From Chitinophaga caseinilytica (GTDB lineage: Bacteria; Bacteroidota; Bacteroidia; Chitinophagales; Chitinophagaceae): DNA of 64,000 nucleotides. Where the stretch lies: the NCBI RefSeq assembly GCF_038396765.1, contig NZ_CP150096.1, positions 2,649,001 through 2,713,000 on the forward strand, given 5' to 3'. Under the pieces are notes generated by a model. That model worked only from the letters and a program-made list of their open reading frames with translations. It did not search any database and had not been told where the DNA came from. Below are positions 11,159 to 21,810 of the stretch, piece after piece. Position 1 is the stretch's first letter, and the number at the start of each line of letters is the position of its first letter. The position numbers and the translations under genes are program-made.

Positions 11159-11725
11159 TCAGGCATGTTTACCGTGATGGCTGTCATAGCTTTTATGCAC
11201 TTTCCGGAGGCGGAAGCCCACCGACAGGAGGAAGAAACCGAGGAAAAGGGCGTAAAACCCGATGTACCAGGCCAGCACCACCACGCCGGCGAGCGGCTGC
11301 ATAAAGAGCAATACCCCGAACGCGACGGACAAAATCCCCGCCAGGATGAGCATCCACTCATTGGTCAGCTCTTTCCGGAGGCGGATGGCCACGAAGATTT
11401 CCAGGATCCCCGTCACAATGGCCCAAATCGCCACCAGCGTTACGAGAAATACCGCCGTGATGCCCGGCATGAACAGCATGATCCCCCCTGCAATGATGCC
11501 CATAAGGCCGATCAGGAGGAACGTCCACCAGCTTTCGTCTTTCTTCATGATCTGGAAACCGTGGACGATGGAAAATATCCCGTCGACCAGAAAATAGGCC
11601 CCCAGGAAGATGACGAGCACGGAAAGGGTCAGGGCGGGCCAGATGAACGCGAAAATGGCGAAAATGATGGCGATAACGCCCCTGAAAACGATATAACCCC
11701 AGTATTTGGACAGTTCATGGATCAT
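11159..11725 (-). CDS. HdeD family (DUF308) membrane protein
   Basis: This 188-residue protein is made almost entirely of hydrophobic segments, about six membrane helices in three pairs (for example GVIAIIFAIFAFIWP and LLIGLMGIIAGGIMLFMPG). It matches the DUF308/HdeD family, named from an E. coli acid-resistance membrane protein whose mechanism is unknown. The C-terminus ends in a short His-containing tail (SYDSHHGKHA). It is a single gene, convergent with the S9 peptidase. Confidence 0.85.
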   Translation of the reverse strand: MIHELSKYWGYIVFRGVIAIIFAIFAFIWPALTLSVLVIFLGAYFLVDGIFSIVHGFQIMKKDESWWTFLLIGLMGIIAGGIMLFMPGITAVFLVTLVAIWAIVTGILEIFVAIRLRKELTNEWMLILAGILSVAFGVLLFMQPLAGVVVLAWYIGFYALFLGFFLLSVGFRLRKVHKSYDSHHGKHA

Positions 11726-11781
11726 GGTAATATGATTTGATTGTCATTGATAACAATACATATCCCTAAAATGTTCAATAA

Positions 11782-13506
<1,725 letters not shown>

Positions 13507-13532
13507 CAAGATTGAAATCAACAGAAAATAGA

Positions 13533-13563
13533 AAAGAGCGGAAATTATCCGCTCTTTTTTTAT
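13533..13563. terminator. bidirectional terminator between ABC-F gene and response regulator
   Basis: AAAGAGCGG pairs with CCGCTCTTT around AAATTAT. A T tract follows on the plus strand and A residues precede it. The two genes converge here. Confidence 0.85.
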
Positions 13564-13607
13564 GGGTCACTTTTTTGGGTATTAGCTCCCTCTTGCTGAG
13601 GGATTCT

Positions 13608-14000
13608 TTAGAGGTATTCTTCGATTACTTTCATTTTATGTTTGTCCAGCGGCTTGGTGATGTAAGCCATCAGTTCGGGCGTCCGTTCCACTTTTTCCAT
13701 ATCCTGGATGTTCATGGACGAGGAGCACATGATGATGGGCACATCCTGCGTCAGCTTCGTTTTGAGCTTCCGGAAGGCCTCGATGAAATCCCAACCGTTC
13801 ATCCGCTGCATGTTCATATCCAGGATGATGAGGCAGGGGAGGCGGCGGGCCGCGAAATCGTTCAGGTCCTCGATGGCGTCTTCTGCAGACAGGAATGAAT
13901 TGACCCTGACGTCCCACCCTTGCAAACCGAACATCTTCTTCACGATAAAGTGGAAAATCTCGTCGTCGTCGATCACATAAACTACTTTATGCTGTGCCAT
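13608..14000 (-). CDS. stand-alone response regulator receiver protein
   Basis: This 130-residue single-domain receiver has no output domain. The acidic pocket is VIDDDE at residues 8-13, and the phospho-acceptor aspartate is in LIILDMNMQRMNG. The conserved Ser/Thr position lies in MCSSSM and the lysine in ITKPLDK. The ATG at 14000 gives MAQHKVVYVIDDDE, the normal start for a receiver; the longer ORF adds an unlikely leader. No histidine kinase is adjacent, so the partner is unknown. Confidence 0.88.
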   Translation of the reverse strand: MAQHKVVYVIDDDEIFHFIVKKMFGLQGWDVRVNSFLSAEDAIEDLNDFAARRLPCLIILDMNMQRMNGWDFIEAFRKLKTKLTQDVPIIMCSSSMNIQDMEKVERTPELMAYITKPLDKHKMKVIEEYL

Positions 14001-14210
14001 GTCAATTATATTATCGAATCGCATCATAATATTCCGTTTACTGTCCGCAATTCCATTTTCCGTTAGCATAGGTACTTATCGTATAGGGCCCCACAAAGCA
14101 TTCCATCTAAAGCCGTTTCACAATTTCTCCGCAAAGAAAGTTAATTTTATTTTAATATTAATATTTTTTAACCTGCAATAACCAAACTTTAACAAGCTGG
14201 TATAAAAAAG

Positions 14211-14240
14211 AAAGGGTATGGCCGCGGCCACACCCTTTTT
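14211..14240 (-). terminator. terminator of the coiled-coil membrane protein gene
   Basis: A GC-rich palindrome (TGGCCGCGGCCA) is extended by AGGGT/ACCCT arms. On the minus strand it is followed by TTTCTTTTTT. Confidence 0.75.
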
Positions 14241-14270
14241 CTATGAATGTTGGATTGTCTATCGTACTTT

Positions 14271-15230
14271 TTAGAAGATGCCGCCTTTTTTCAGGTTTAC
14301 TTTACCGGCACCGATCTTGAACCCGTCCTGGTAAATTTCCACGCTGTAATCACCGGGCTTGAAGTCGGAATTCTGTTTCCAGTCCATGCTTACGGGGGTG
14401 TTGCCACCGGCAGCGTAGGAAACGGTTTTCTTAACGGTGTAGAGTTTCTCGGTACCGTCTTCCAGGGTGAAACGGCCGCTGCCGAGGGCTTCAACTGCGA
14501 GGGGAGCACCATCGGGAGCCGTGATGGCTACGTAGATCTCCTTGTCGCCGCTGGTAGCGATGCGGTTGTTCAGGTCGAAGGATACGCGCATCATATCCGC
14601 ACGTTTCGCTTTGGACGTCACTTCTTCCTTCCCGTTTTTACGCACGTTGATGGGAGACAGCTTGATATTGTCTGCGTGCAGCACGGAACCAAGGTCTACC
14701 CGTTTGCCGAGGCTGTCTTTCACCACCACAACGGAATCGCGCTCTTTGCGGGCATAGTCGCGCTCGCCGGTGATCACGATCTTTTCGCCTTCCAGGCGTT
14801 CGATGGTGGCTACATAGCCTTCGGTCCTGGATTTCAGGTCTTCGATCAGCCTGCGGGCTTCTGCCAGCTGCGCTGCGGTAGCATTTTTGTTGCTGAGGAT
14901 GCTGGTGATACGGCCTTTCATGTCAGCAATTTCTTTGTCCTTGCTTTTCACGAGGCTGTCCATCCGGCTATTCTGGGAGATCAGATCGTCCAGCCGGGCT
15001 TGTGCGGCATCATATTCTGCCTGCAGTTCGTTCCGGGAGTTAGAGATCGTATCGAGCTGGTTTTCTTTGATAGCGATCTCCTTGCTGGTCTGGCTCTTGT
15101 CATAATACATATAGCCCCAGGTGCCTACGAGTGCAGCGATGAGGATACCGTATATGAGGCCGTTCTTGTTGCTTTTCGGTTTTTCGGGCCCGGGATTGGG
15201 CGTACCAGCGTTAAAGGTGTTTTCCGCCAT
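14271..15230 (-). CDS. membrane-anchored coiled-coil protein of unknown function
   Basis: This 319-residue protein has a short Pro/Asn-rich cytoplasmic N-terminus and one membrane segment at about residues 25-41 (LIYGILIAALVGTWGYMYY). A long charged heptad-like coiled coil follows from about 45 to 175. The C-terminal half is a beta-rich domain that opens with the INVRKNGKEEV stretch and ends GAGKVNLKKGGIF. The layout predicts an inner-membrane protein with a periplasmic rod and head. I do not recognise the family beyond similarity to conserved Bacteroidota proteins, and no partner gene is obvious. Confidence 0.8.
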   Translation of the reverse strand: MAENTFNAGTPNPGPEKPKSNKNGLIYGILIAALVGTWGYMYYDKSQTSKEIAIKENQLDTISNSRNELQAEYDAAQARLDDLISQNSRMDSLVKSKDKEIADMKGRITSILSNKNATAAQLAEARRLIEDLKSRTEGYVATIERLEGEKIVITGERDYARKERDSVVVVKDSLGKRVDLGSVLHADNIKLSPINVRKNGKEEVTSKAKRADMMRVSFDLNNRIATSGDKEIYVAITAPDGAPLAVEALGSGRFTLEDGTEKLYTVKKTVSYAAGGNTPVSMDWKQNSDFKPGDYSVEIYQDGFKIGAGKVNLKKGGIF

Positions 15231-15337
15231 AATGATTGATGTTTTGTTAAGTTGATTGTTGTTATATGGGTAAAATTTTTCCCTCGAAATTGAAACGTTA
15301 AAATTTAACTAAATTACACGCTTTAAAATTGTAGGCT

Positions 15338-16063
15338 GTGTTATATACCGTTGCGCTCGACCAGTTATTATTGCTTGATATTGAAACCACTCCGCTAACA
15401 CCTTCGTTGGATCAGCTTCCGGCCGAGTTACAGGCGCTCTGGTTGGAAAAGAATGCAAAAACTTTGCCAGATTCTGAAAATCCTTCGGCCGACTTTTTCG
15501 AACGGGCCGGCCTCACGGCCGAGTTTGGAAAGATCGTTTGCATCTCCGCCGGGTTTTTCTTTACGGAAAACGGTCAGTATCAATTACGTATAAAATCATT
15601 TTATGGGGACGATGAAAAGGAACTGCTCGCCGGTTTTCTCGACACCGTCACCAGATTTCACCAAAAAATGCAACGTTTTCAATTCGCCGGGCATAACATC
15701 CGCGAGTTCGATATTCCCTATATTTGCCGCCGCGCGGTCATCAACGGGCTCATGTTGCCGGCGCCGCTGCTGCTCCACCAGCTTAAACCCTGGGAGCAGC
15801 CCATGCTGGACACGCTCCAGATCTGGCGCTTCGGGGACTTCCGGAATTACACCTCCCTCAAGCTCCTGGCCGCCGTGCTGGGCATTCCCACGCCGAAAGA
15901 CGATATCGACGGCAGCCAGGTAGGGAAGGTATATTGGGAAGAAAAGGACCTCCGCCGCATTGTGGAGTATTGTCAGAAAGACGTGCTCACCGTAGGCCAG
16001 CTCCTGCTCCGCTTCAAAGGGCTCCCGCTTATGGAAAAAGACAGCGTGGCCGTGGTCGCGTAA
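15338..16063 (+). CDS. 3'-5' exonuclease of the PolB-like DEDDy type
   Basis: This 241-residue RNase H-like nuclease has Exo I motif LLLDIETTP near residue 12 with the acidic pair D-x-E. Exo II-like GHNIREFDIPYICRRA is in the middle, and an Exo III-like YCQKDVLTVGQLLL segment with Tyr and Asp lies near the end. It is a stand-alone exonuclease domain related to DNA polymerase B proofreading domains, with no polymerase part. The start is GTG at 15338, since no ATG lies ahead of Exo I. holA follows after 30 bp, so a DNA replication or repair context is likely. Confidence 0.82.
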   Translation: MLYTVALDQLLLLDIETTPLTPSLDQLPAELQALWLEKNAKTLPDSENPSADFFERAGLTAEFGKIVCISAGFFFTENGQYQLRIKSFYGDDEKELLAGFLDTVTRFHQKMQRFQFAGHNIREFDIPYICRRAVINGLMLPAPLLLHQLKPWEQPMLDTLQIWRFGDFRNYTSLKLLAAVLGIPTPKDDIDGSQVGKVYWEEKDLRRIVEYCQKDVLTVGQLLLRFKGLPLMEKDSVAVVA

Positions 16064-16093
16064 TTTGTTGGAACGATAGAAACAGATAGGGTT

Positions 16094-17092
16094 ATGGATT
16101 ACCAGGATATCATCAAGGATTGGAAGAACAACAAGTTCAAGCCCCTCTACTGGCTGGAAGGGGAGGAAGACTTTTTTATAGACCAGGTGGTCAACTACGC
16201 AGAGCATAACCTGCTTTCCGAAGCCGATAAAGGTTTCAATCTCACCGTATTGTACGGGAAAGATACTGACTGGGCCACCATCATCAACGCCTGCCGCCGC
16301 TACCCCATGTTCGCCGAGCGCCAGGTGGTGATCCTCAAGGAAGCACAAGCCATGCGCGACCTCCTCAAGATCGAGCCCTACATCGATAAACCCCTCGAAT
16401 CCACCGTGTTCGTCGTAGCCCACAAGCAGGGCAAGCTCGACGGTCGCTCCAAAATGGCCAAGCTCGTCAAAGAGCGCGGCGTCATGCTGTCCACCAAAAA
16501 ACTGTACGACAACCAGATACCCCAGTGGGCGGAGGCTTACGTGCGCTCCCAGGGCCTCGCCATCTCCGAAAAAGCCTGCGTCATGCTGGCCGACCATATC
16601 GGCAACGATCTCAGCCGCATCGCCAACGAGATCGAGAAACTGATGGTCAACCTTCCGCAAGGCAAAAAGATCGACGAGTCCGACATCGAGAAATATGTGG
16701 GCATCAGCAAGGAATACAATGTTTTCGAGCTGCAGAACGCCATCGGGCAGATGGACATGACCAGGGCCATGCGCATCGTCCGGTATTTCTCCGCCAATCC
16801 CAAAGCCGCGCCCATCCAGGTGGTGATCCCTTCCCTCTACGGATATTTTTCCAAGATCAACCTGCTTTTCGGCGCCAAGGGCGGCGAAAAGGAAATGGCC
16901 GCCGCATTGGGCGTGCATCCTTTTTTCCTGAAAGATTATATGTCGGCCGCGCGCAATTTCGGGCCCAACGGCACCGAGCGCGCCATCCTGCTCCTGGCGC
17001 AATACAACCTGCGCAGCATCGGTATCGGCGATGCCGGGAATGAAGACGGGGAGTTGATGAAGGAAATGGTTTACCGCATTTTACGGCCTTGA
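16094..17092 (+). CDS. holA: DNA polymerase III subunit delta
   Basis: This 332-residue clamp-loader subunit helps open the beta sliding clamp. The N-terminal AAA+-like region begins with the family-typical PLYWLEGEEDFFIDQVV. The middle has ISEKACVMLADHIGNDLSRIANEIEKL, and the C-terminal collar region follows YVGISKEYNVFELQNAI. No P-loop is expected in delta and none is seen. It follows the exonuclease gene closely, and its 3' end overlaps the convergent ribF by 12 bp. Confidence 0.92.
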   Translation: MDYQDIIKDWKNNKFKPLYWLEGEEDFFIDQVVNYAEHNLLSEADKGFNLTVLYGKDTDWATIINACRRYPMFAERQVVILKEAQAMRDLLKIEPYIDKPLESTVFVVAHKQGKLDGRSKMAKLVKERGVMLSTKKLYDNQIPQWAEAYVRSQGLAISEKACVMLADHIGNDLSRIANEIEKLMVNLPQGKKIDESDIEKYVGISKEYNVFELQNAIGQMDMTRAMRIVRYFSANPKAAPIQVVIPSLYGYFSKINLLFGAKGGEKEMAAALGVHPFFLKDYMSAARNFGPNGTERAILLLAQYNLRSIGIGDAGNEDGELMKEMVYRILRP

Positions 17093-18016
17093 GGCAACCG
17101 CCCGGGCCTGCTCCACATCGTTTTTCATCTGCGCCACGAGCCCTTCCACACTGTCGAACTTCCTGTCTGAACGGATGAATTCCAGGAAATCGACGCGGAT
17201 GGGTGCGTCGTAGATTTCTTTGTCGAAATCGAGGATGAACACTTCGATGCGCAGCTCCGTGCCGTTAAACGTAGGCCGGGTGCCGATGTTGAGCGCGCCT
17301 TTGTGCAGCTGCCCGTCGTTGCCGGCGGTCACCGTCACGGCGTAAACGCCCTGTGCGGGAATGAGCTTGCGGTAGTCGTTAAGGGAGATATTGGCCGTGG
17401 GGAACCCAAGCTGGCGGCCCATTTTATCGCCATGTACCACGATGCCGTTGAGGAAATAGGGATAGCCGAGCAGCTCGTTGGCCAGCCTTACATCGCCCTC
17501 CTGGAGGCTTTTGCGGATGCGGGTGGAGGAAACGGCGGCGTCCTGGATGACCTGTTGGGGGATTTCCAACAACCTGAAACCGTATTTTTCCTGTTCGGCC
17601 TCCAGCAGTTCCAGTCCGCCTTCGCGGTTGTGGCCGAAACGGTGGTCGTAGCCGATGATGATGGTGTGTGGACGGAAGGTTTCGATGAGAAAATCTTCGA
17701 GATAGGCCGTGGCGGAGAGTTCCGAGAATTCCCGGGTGAAGGGGACCACCACCAGGTGATGAATGCCCCAGTGCGCGAGGAGCGAAATCTTCTCGTCGAG
17801 CGTAGTGAGCAGGCGGACCGATCTGTCGCCCGCCAGCACTTCCCGCGGATGCGGGTCGAAAGTGATGATGACCGTTTCCCCGTTGCAGGCGTGCGCGGCT
17901 TCCTGCAGTTGCTGGAGGATGTGCTGGTGGCCGGTATGCACCCCGTCGAAAGTGCCGATGGTGATCACGGCGTTCCGGAAAGCGGGTAATTTCTTTAAAT
18001 CTCTGTGAACCTGCAT
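17081..18016 (-). CDS. ribF: bifunctional riboflavin kinase/FAD synthetase
   Basis: This 311-residue enzyme makes FMN and then FAD from riboflavin. The N-terminal nucleotidyltransferase has VITIGTFDGVHTGHQHIL with the GxxHxGH signature, VTFDPHPREVL, and later GYDHRFGHNREG. The C-terminal flavokinase domain has GYPYFLNGIVVHGDKMGRQLGFPTANI and GVYAV. The ATG at 18016 (MQVHRDLKKLPAF) is preferred over the longer ORF because the extra 29 residues run into the promoter region. It is divergent from purM. Confidence 0.94.
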   Translation of the reverse strand: MQVHRDLKKLPAFRNAVITIGTFDGVHTGHQHILQQLQEAAHACNGETVIITFDPHPREVLAGDRSVRLLTTLDEKISLLAHWGIHHLVVVPFTREFSELSATAYLEDFLIETFRPHTIIIGYDHRFGHNREGGLELLEAEQEKYGFRLLEIPQQVIQDAAVSSTRIRKSLQEGDVRLANELLGYPYFLNGIVVHGDKMGRQLGFPTANISLNDYRKLIPAQGVYAVTVTAGNDGQLHKGALNIGTRPTFNGTELRIEVFILDFDKEIYDAPIRVDFLEFIRSDRKFDSVEGLVAQMKNDVEQARAVASRP

Positions 18017-18077
18017 GGTGGATCGGTCATATTTGCAAAAACGCCGTGCAAATCTAAATGTTTTGACGGGATTACAA

Positions 18078-18085
18078 TACTTTTG
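18078..18085 (+). promoter_or_regulatory. -7 box for purM
   Basis: TACTTTTG matches TAnnTTTG exactly, 29 bases before the GTG start at 18115. Confidence 0.5.
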
Positions 18086-18114
18086 CACTTTAATCGCAAA
18101 CAAAGGAACCTACC

Positions 18115-19293
18115 GTGGATCAGAACCTTTACGCCCAAAGAGGCGTTTCAGCCGGCAAAGAAGATGTGCACAACGCCATCCGGAATATCGACAAGGGATT
18201 ATTCCCCCGCGCATTCTGCAAGATCATCCCCGACCTGCTCGGGGGCGACGAAGCCTGGTGCAATATCATGCATGCAGACGGGGCGGGCACCAAATCCTCC
18301 CTCGCATACGCCTACTGGAAGGAAACGGGCGATATCAGCGTTTGGCGCGGCATCGCGCAAGACGCCATTATCATGAACACGGACGACCTCCTCTGCGTGG
18401 GCGCGACAGACAACATCCTGCTGTCTTCCACCATCGGCCGCAATAAAAACCGCATCCCCGGCGAAGTGATCGCCGCCATCATCAACGGTACGGAAGAAAT
18501 CCTCGAAGAGCTGCGCTCCTATGGGATGGGCATCTACAGCACCGGCGGGGAAACCGCAGATGTGGGAGACCTCGTCCGCACCCTCATCGTAGACTCCACC
18601 GTAACGGCCCGCATGAAGCGTGCAGACGTAATCTCGAACCACCGCATCCAGGCGGGAGACGTGGTAGTAGGGCTTGCATCCTACGGCCAGGCCACTTACG
18701 AGCGCGAATACAACGGCGGTATGGGCAGCAACGGCCTCACTTCCGCCCGTCACGACGTTTTCAATAAATCAGTAGCCGAGAAATACCCCGAATCCTACGA
18801 CCCCGCTATCCCGCAGGAGCTGGTTTTCGCCGGCAAAAAATCCCTCACGGATATGATCGACGTTCCGGGATTCGGCCAGATCACCGCCGGCAAACTGGTA
18901 TTGTCGCCCACGCGCACTTATGCGCCGGTGATCCGCCATATGCTGGAGCAATTCCGCCCGCAAATCCACGGTATGGTGCATTGCAGCGGCGGCGCCCAGA
19001 CCAAGGTGCTGCATTTCATCGAAAACCTGCACGTCATCAAGGATAACCTGTTCCCCGTTCCCCCGCTGTTCCAGCTGATCCGCGAACAATCGGGCGCTGA
19101 ATGGAGAGAAATGTACCAGGTGTTCAACATGGGCCACCGCATGGAATTGTACGTGCCCGCCGAAATCGCGGAAGACCTCATCCGCATCAGCCAGACCTAC
19201 AACATCGACGCCCGCATCGTGGGCCGCGTGGAAGCCAGCGAAGGCAAGAAAGTGACCGTGAAAAGCGAATACGGTACGTTCGAATACAAATAA
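18115..19293 (+). CDS. purM: phosphoribosylformylglycinamidine cyclo-ligase (AIR synthetase)
   Basis: This 392-residue member of the PurM/ThiL superfamily converts FGAM to AIR in purine synthesis. Family signatures include MHADGAGTKSSLAY, DAIIMNTDDLLCVGA, STGGETADVGD and HCSGGAQTKVL. It is longer than the E. coli enzyme (345 residues) and fits the Bacteroidota form that starts LYAQRGVSAGKEDVH. The start is GTG at 18115; no in-frame ATG precedes the conserved YAQRGVS. It is a single gene with its own promoter and terminator. Confidence 0.93.
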   Translation: MDQNLYAQRGVSAGKEDVHNAIRNIDKGLFPRAFCKIIPDLLGGDEAWCNIMHADGAGTKSSLAYAYWKETGDISVWRGIAQDAIIMNTDDLLCVGATDNILLSSTIGRNKNRIPGEVIAAIINGTEEILEELRSYGMGIYSTGGETADVGDLVRTLIVDSTVTARMKRADVISNHRIQAGDVVVGLASYGQATYEREYNGGMGSNGLTSARHDVFNKSVAEKYPESYDPAIPQELVFAGKKSLTDMIDVPGFGQITAGKLVLSPTRTYAPVIRHMLEQFRPQIHGMVHCSGGAQTKVLHFIENLHVIKDNLFPVPPLFQLIREQSGAEWREMYQVFNMGHRMELYVPAEIAEDLIRISQTYNIDARIVGRVEASEGKKVTVKSEYGTFEYK

Positions 19294-19312
19294 TCGCATC
19301 AAGGCATATACG

Positions 19313-19347
19313 AAAAAGCCGGTGGACCATTGGTCGCCGGCTTTTTT
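19313..19347 (+). terminator. terminator of purM
   Basis: AAAAAGCCGG pairs with CCGGCTTTTTT. The loop itself contains the short inverted repeat GGACCATTGGTC. Confidence 0.85.
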
Positions 19348-19393
19348 CTTATACCTGTTATGGTAATTTGAAAGGAATATTGATGGCTTGAAA

Positions 19394-19990
19394 CTATTGT
19401 TTTCCCGTCGTGAATGAAAATCTTATCGGAAGGTTGAATACGGTGGCGGAGGGTTTCCCGTTCAACACGCCCGGTTCCCAGTCAGGCATCATTTTCATCA
19501 CCCGCAACGCTTCTTCGTCCATCCCGAACCCGGGCGATTCGCCTATGATCCCGAAGTCGGTAAGTTTCCCATCTGCCTGCACGACAAATTTTACGAAAAC
19601 AGTTCCAGATTTATTTTCAAGGAGCGCTGCTTCGGGATATTGAATATTTTTCTCCAGGAAGTCTATTAACGCTTTTTCTCCACCGGGGAATTGGGGCATG
19701 GGCTCGCAGGGAAGGCAACAGATGATTGCATCCGTGGCTGGCGGCAATGGGGGTTCGACGATGCATTCGCTTGAATTGTGGACGCTTTCAAAATCTGCAT
19801 CTGGCAACGGAAGTTCATTGGGTTTCAGGGAGACGGTATCCGCAGATGGCGGCTCGAACGTTGTTGTGCAACCGCCAATGGTGTAGGGAACTTCCGTTCC
19901 TGCTTCCGGCGGCGCAACGGTTTTATCTTTCGGGGAGCAGGCGGCAACTAAAGTCATCAGGCAGATCGGGATGATGGATCGGATCGTCAT
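19394..19990 (-). CDS. lipoprotein with TonB C-terminal domain
   Basis: This 198-residue protein opens with a lipoprotein signal (MTIRSIIPICLMTLVAACS), lipobox Cys at residue 18. A Pro-rich linker leads to a TonB-C-like domain with the PMPQFPGGEKALIDFLEKNI entry motif, then YPEAA, GTVFVKFVV and WEPGVLNGKP. Such domains are common in Bacteroidota outside true TonB. The domain is very similar in layout to that on the neighbouring M56 protein, which suggests local duplication. It may bind periplasmic partners; no enzymatic role is visible. Confidence 0.82.
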   Translation of the reverse strand: MTIRSIIPICLMTLVAACSPKDKTVAPPEAGTEVPYTIGGCTTTFEPPSADTVSLKPNELPLPDADFESVHNSSECIVEPPLPPATDAIICCLPCEPMPQFPGGEKALIDFLEKNIQYPEAALLENKSGTVFVKFVVQADGKLTDFGIIGESPGFGMDEEALRVMKMMPDWEPGVLNGKPSATVFNLPIRFSFTTGKQ

Positions 19991-20098
19991 GGAAGGCCGT
20001 TTATATCCAGATGCGTTCCCGGGGAATTTCCACAAAGAAAAGACGCCGCAGGAATGCGGCGCCGGAAATTGTTTGCTAATTATAGTAACGGAAAAAAT

Positions 20099-21424
20099 CT
20101 AACATTTTGTTTTTTGCCCGGGCATGAAGGGCGACTGGCCGGGCCAGAAAGAGGTGCTTTTGTCGTCGTCCACCAGTGTGTAGCGGATGGGCAGGTTGAA
20201 CTCAACGTCCACTTTGCGCCCGTTTTGCACGCCGGGTTTCCATTTCGGCATTCCTTTCACGACGCGGATGGATTCTTCTTCCAGTCCGGCCCCTTTTTTG
20301 GCGCCTACGGTCGTAACGTCTGTAATGGAACCATCTTCCCTGATGATGAACTTCACGAATATGGTGCCCTCAACGCCTTTATCCGCAGCTTCATTCGGGT
20401 ATTTGATTTGCGAGCTGAGGTATTTGTTCAGCGCATCGTCGCCACCGGGGAAAACAGGCGGGTTTTCCACGACGGTGAAGATTTCATTTGACGGTTTTGG
20501 GAGGGGGTGGTCAAACGGTGTTTGTTCCTTTTCCTCCGGTTTGGCTGCTACTACATCTTCTTTGTTCTGTGTGCAGGATACGGCGAAAATGAGCCCTGCG
20601 GCCAGGGGCAACGCCATCAGCTTGCGGACGGCGGCATAACGTGTGTTGTTTTTGCGGGTAAGCATCATGATTCTGCGTTTTACGGGAGGTTGGGAAAAGT
20701 GGTGAATGAGTAAGTTGGCGGAAGGGGCGCAAAGCACCTGGCGGAGGAGGTTTTCCGCATAGGCTTTCGTTTGGCCGTTGCCCGCGGGTACTTCGTCTGC
20801 TTCGAATTCGTGGACTACCTGCAGCTCGCGTTTCACGAAATGGAAGATGGGATTGGCCCAGCAGAGCGCGGTAACGAGCTCCATGAACAGCGTGTCCCAG
20901 CTATGGCCTTTGCGCACATGCGTTTGCTCGTGCTGCAGAATATGGCGGCTTTCGGCGGAATGCTGCTCTGCGGCCGGGTTCCAGAAGATGAAACGGAAAA
21001 AGCTGAAGGGCGAGGAAACGGCGGGGTGGAGGATGAGCTGGTAATGCTGGCCTTCCTGCCTGCGCCCCCCGCGGATGAGGCTGCGCAACTGCCAGACGGC
21101 ATATCCGAAGCGGGCCAGTAAAGCCACCGCCACTGCAGCATAAGCGAAATACGTCCAGTGCCAGGAGCCCGTGGTAGGGCCGCCGGCGTTACCGTTGACG
21201 TTGAACGCGGATGCGGTGTATTGAAGGATGGCGGCCGAGCCGGCGGAGCTTCCGGGCAGGGGGATGCTGATGAGCGGCAGCAGGAGGCTCACGGCCGTGA
21301 GGCCCAGCAGGTAAGCCCGGTTCCAGCGGTGCTGGCGCTGGTTGCGGAGCGCCAGGCAGTAATAGGCGAACAGCAGGCCGGAACAAAGGGCCGCTTTTGC
21401 GAGGTACAGCAGGATCATGCTCAT
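20099..21424 (-). CDS. M56 family (BlaR1/MecR1-like) membrane peptidase fused to a TonB C-terminal domain
   Basis: This 441-residue protein has an N-terminal multi-helix membrane part and the zinc-peptidase motif HEQTH (in ILQHEQTHVRKGHSWD), plus the downstream HEFEADE acidic ligand region. After a third hydrophobic stretch (LMALPLAAGLIFAVSC) comes a periplasmic linker and a TonB-C domain (PPVFPGGDDALNKYL to GRKVDVEFNLPIRY). BlaR1/MecR1 proteins are sensor proteases that cleave their cognate BlaI repressor. Here the sensor is TonB-C rather than a penicillin-binding domain. Its ATG overlaps the stop of the BlaI-type gene by 4 bp, so the two are translationally coupled. Confidence 0.9.
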   Translation of the reverse strand: MSMILLYLAKAALCSGLLFAYYCLALRNQRQHRWNRAYLLGLTAVSLLLPLISIPLPGSSAGSAAILQYTASAFNVNGNAGGPTTGSWHWTYFAYAAVAVALLARFGYAVWQLRSLIRGGRRQEGQHYQLILHPAVSSPFSFFRFIFWNPAAEQHSAESRHILQHEQTHVRKGHSWDTLFMELVTALCWANPIFHFVKRELQVVHEFEADEVPAGNGQTKAYAENLLRQVLCAPSANLLIHHFSQPPVKRRIMMLTRKNNTRYAAVRKLMALPLAAGLIFAVSCTQNKEDVVAAKPEEKEQTPFDHPLPKPSNEIFTVVENPPVFPGGDDALNKYLSSQIKYPNEAADKGVEGTIFVKFIIREDGSITDVTTVGAKKGAGLEEESIRVVKGMPKWKPGVQNGRKVDVEFNLPIRYTLVDDDKSTSFWPGQSPFMPGQKTKC

Positions 21425-21810
21425 GGCGCGTCGTTTTTAGGTGGTTCGGTAGGGTTGGATTCCTTGATCTCGTCCAGCAACTGCTGCAGGTCGGAAACCG
21501 ACATGTTTTTTTCCTTCACGAAAAACGAAACGAGGTTCGAGAATGAGCCGCCGAAGTACCCTTTCACGAGGTTCTTCACCGTGCGGCTGCTGTATTCGTC
21601 TTTGGAGATCAGCGCATGGTACTGGTGGCTCTTCCCGAAGGCTTTGTAACCGGCAAACCCTTTATCGACCAGTATCTTCACGAGTGTAGACACGGTGTTG
21701 TAATGCGGTTGCGGTTCGGGGAGGAAGGTGATGATGTCTTTCACGAAAGATGGGCCCAGCTCCCAAAGGGCCTGCATGATCTGTTCTTCCGCTTTTGTCA
21801 GTGTTTTCAT
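21421..21810 (-). CDS. BlaI/MecI/CopY family transcriptional repressor
   Basis: This 129-residue winged-helix repressor begins MKTLTKAEEQIMQALWELG. The recognition region PHYNTVSTLVKILVDKGF is followed by the wing and a dimerisation tail. Family members are inactivated by proteolysis by the adjacent M56 protein. It overlaps the M56 gene by 4 bp. The C-terminal part has KGYFGGSFSNLVSFF, the usual dimer helices. A strong nested palindrome at 22080-22119 upstream is a likely operator. Confidence 0.93.
   Translation of the reverse strand: MKTLTKAEEQIMQALWELGPSFVKDIITFLPEPQPHYNTVSTLVKILVDKGFAGYKAFGKSHQYHALISKDEYSSRTVKNLVKGYFGGSFSNLVSFFVKEKNMSVSDLQQLLDEIKESNPTEPPKNDAP

Noticed and set aside
17081..17092. 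12-bp overlap of holA and ribF as a regulatory antisense
   Set aside because: Convergent overlaps of this size are common; nothing else in the sequence supports regulation.
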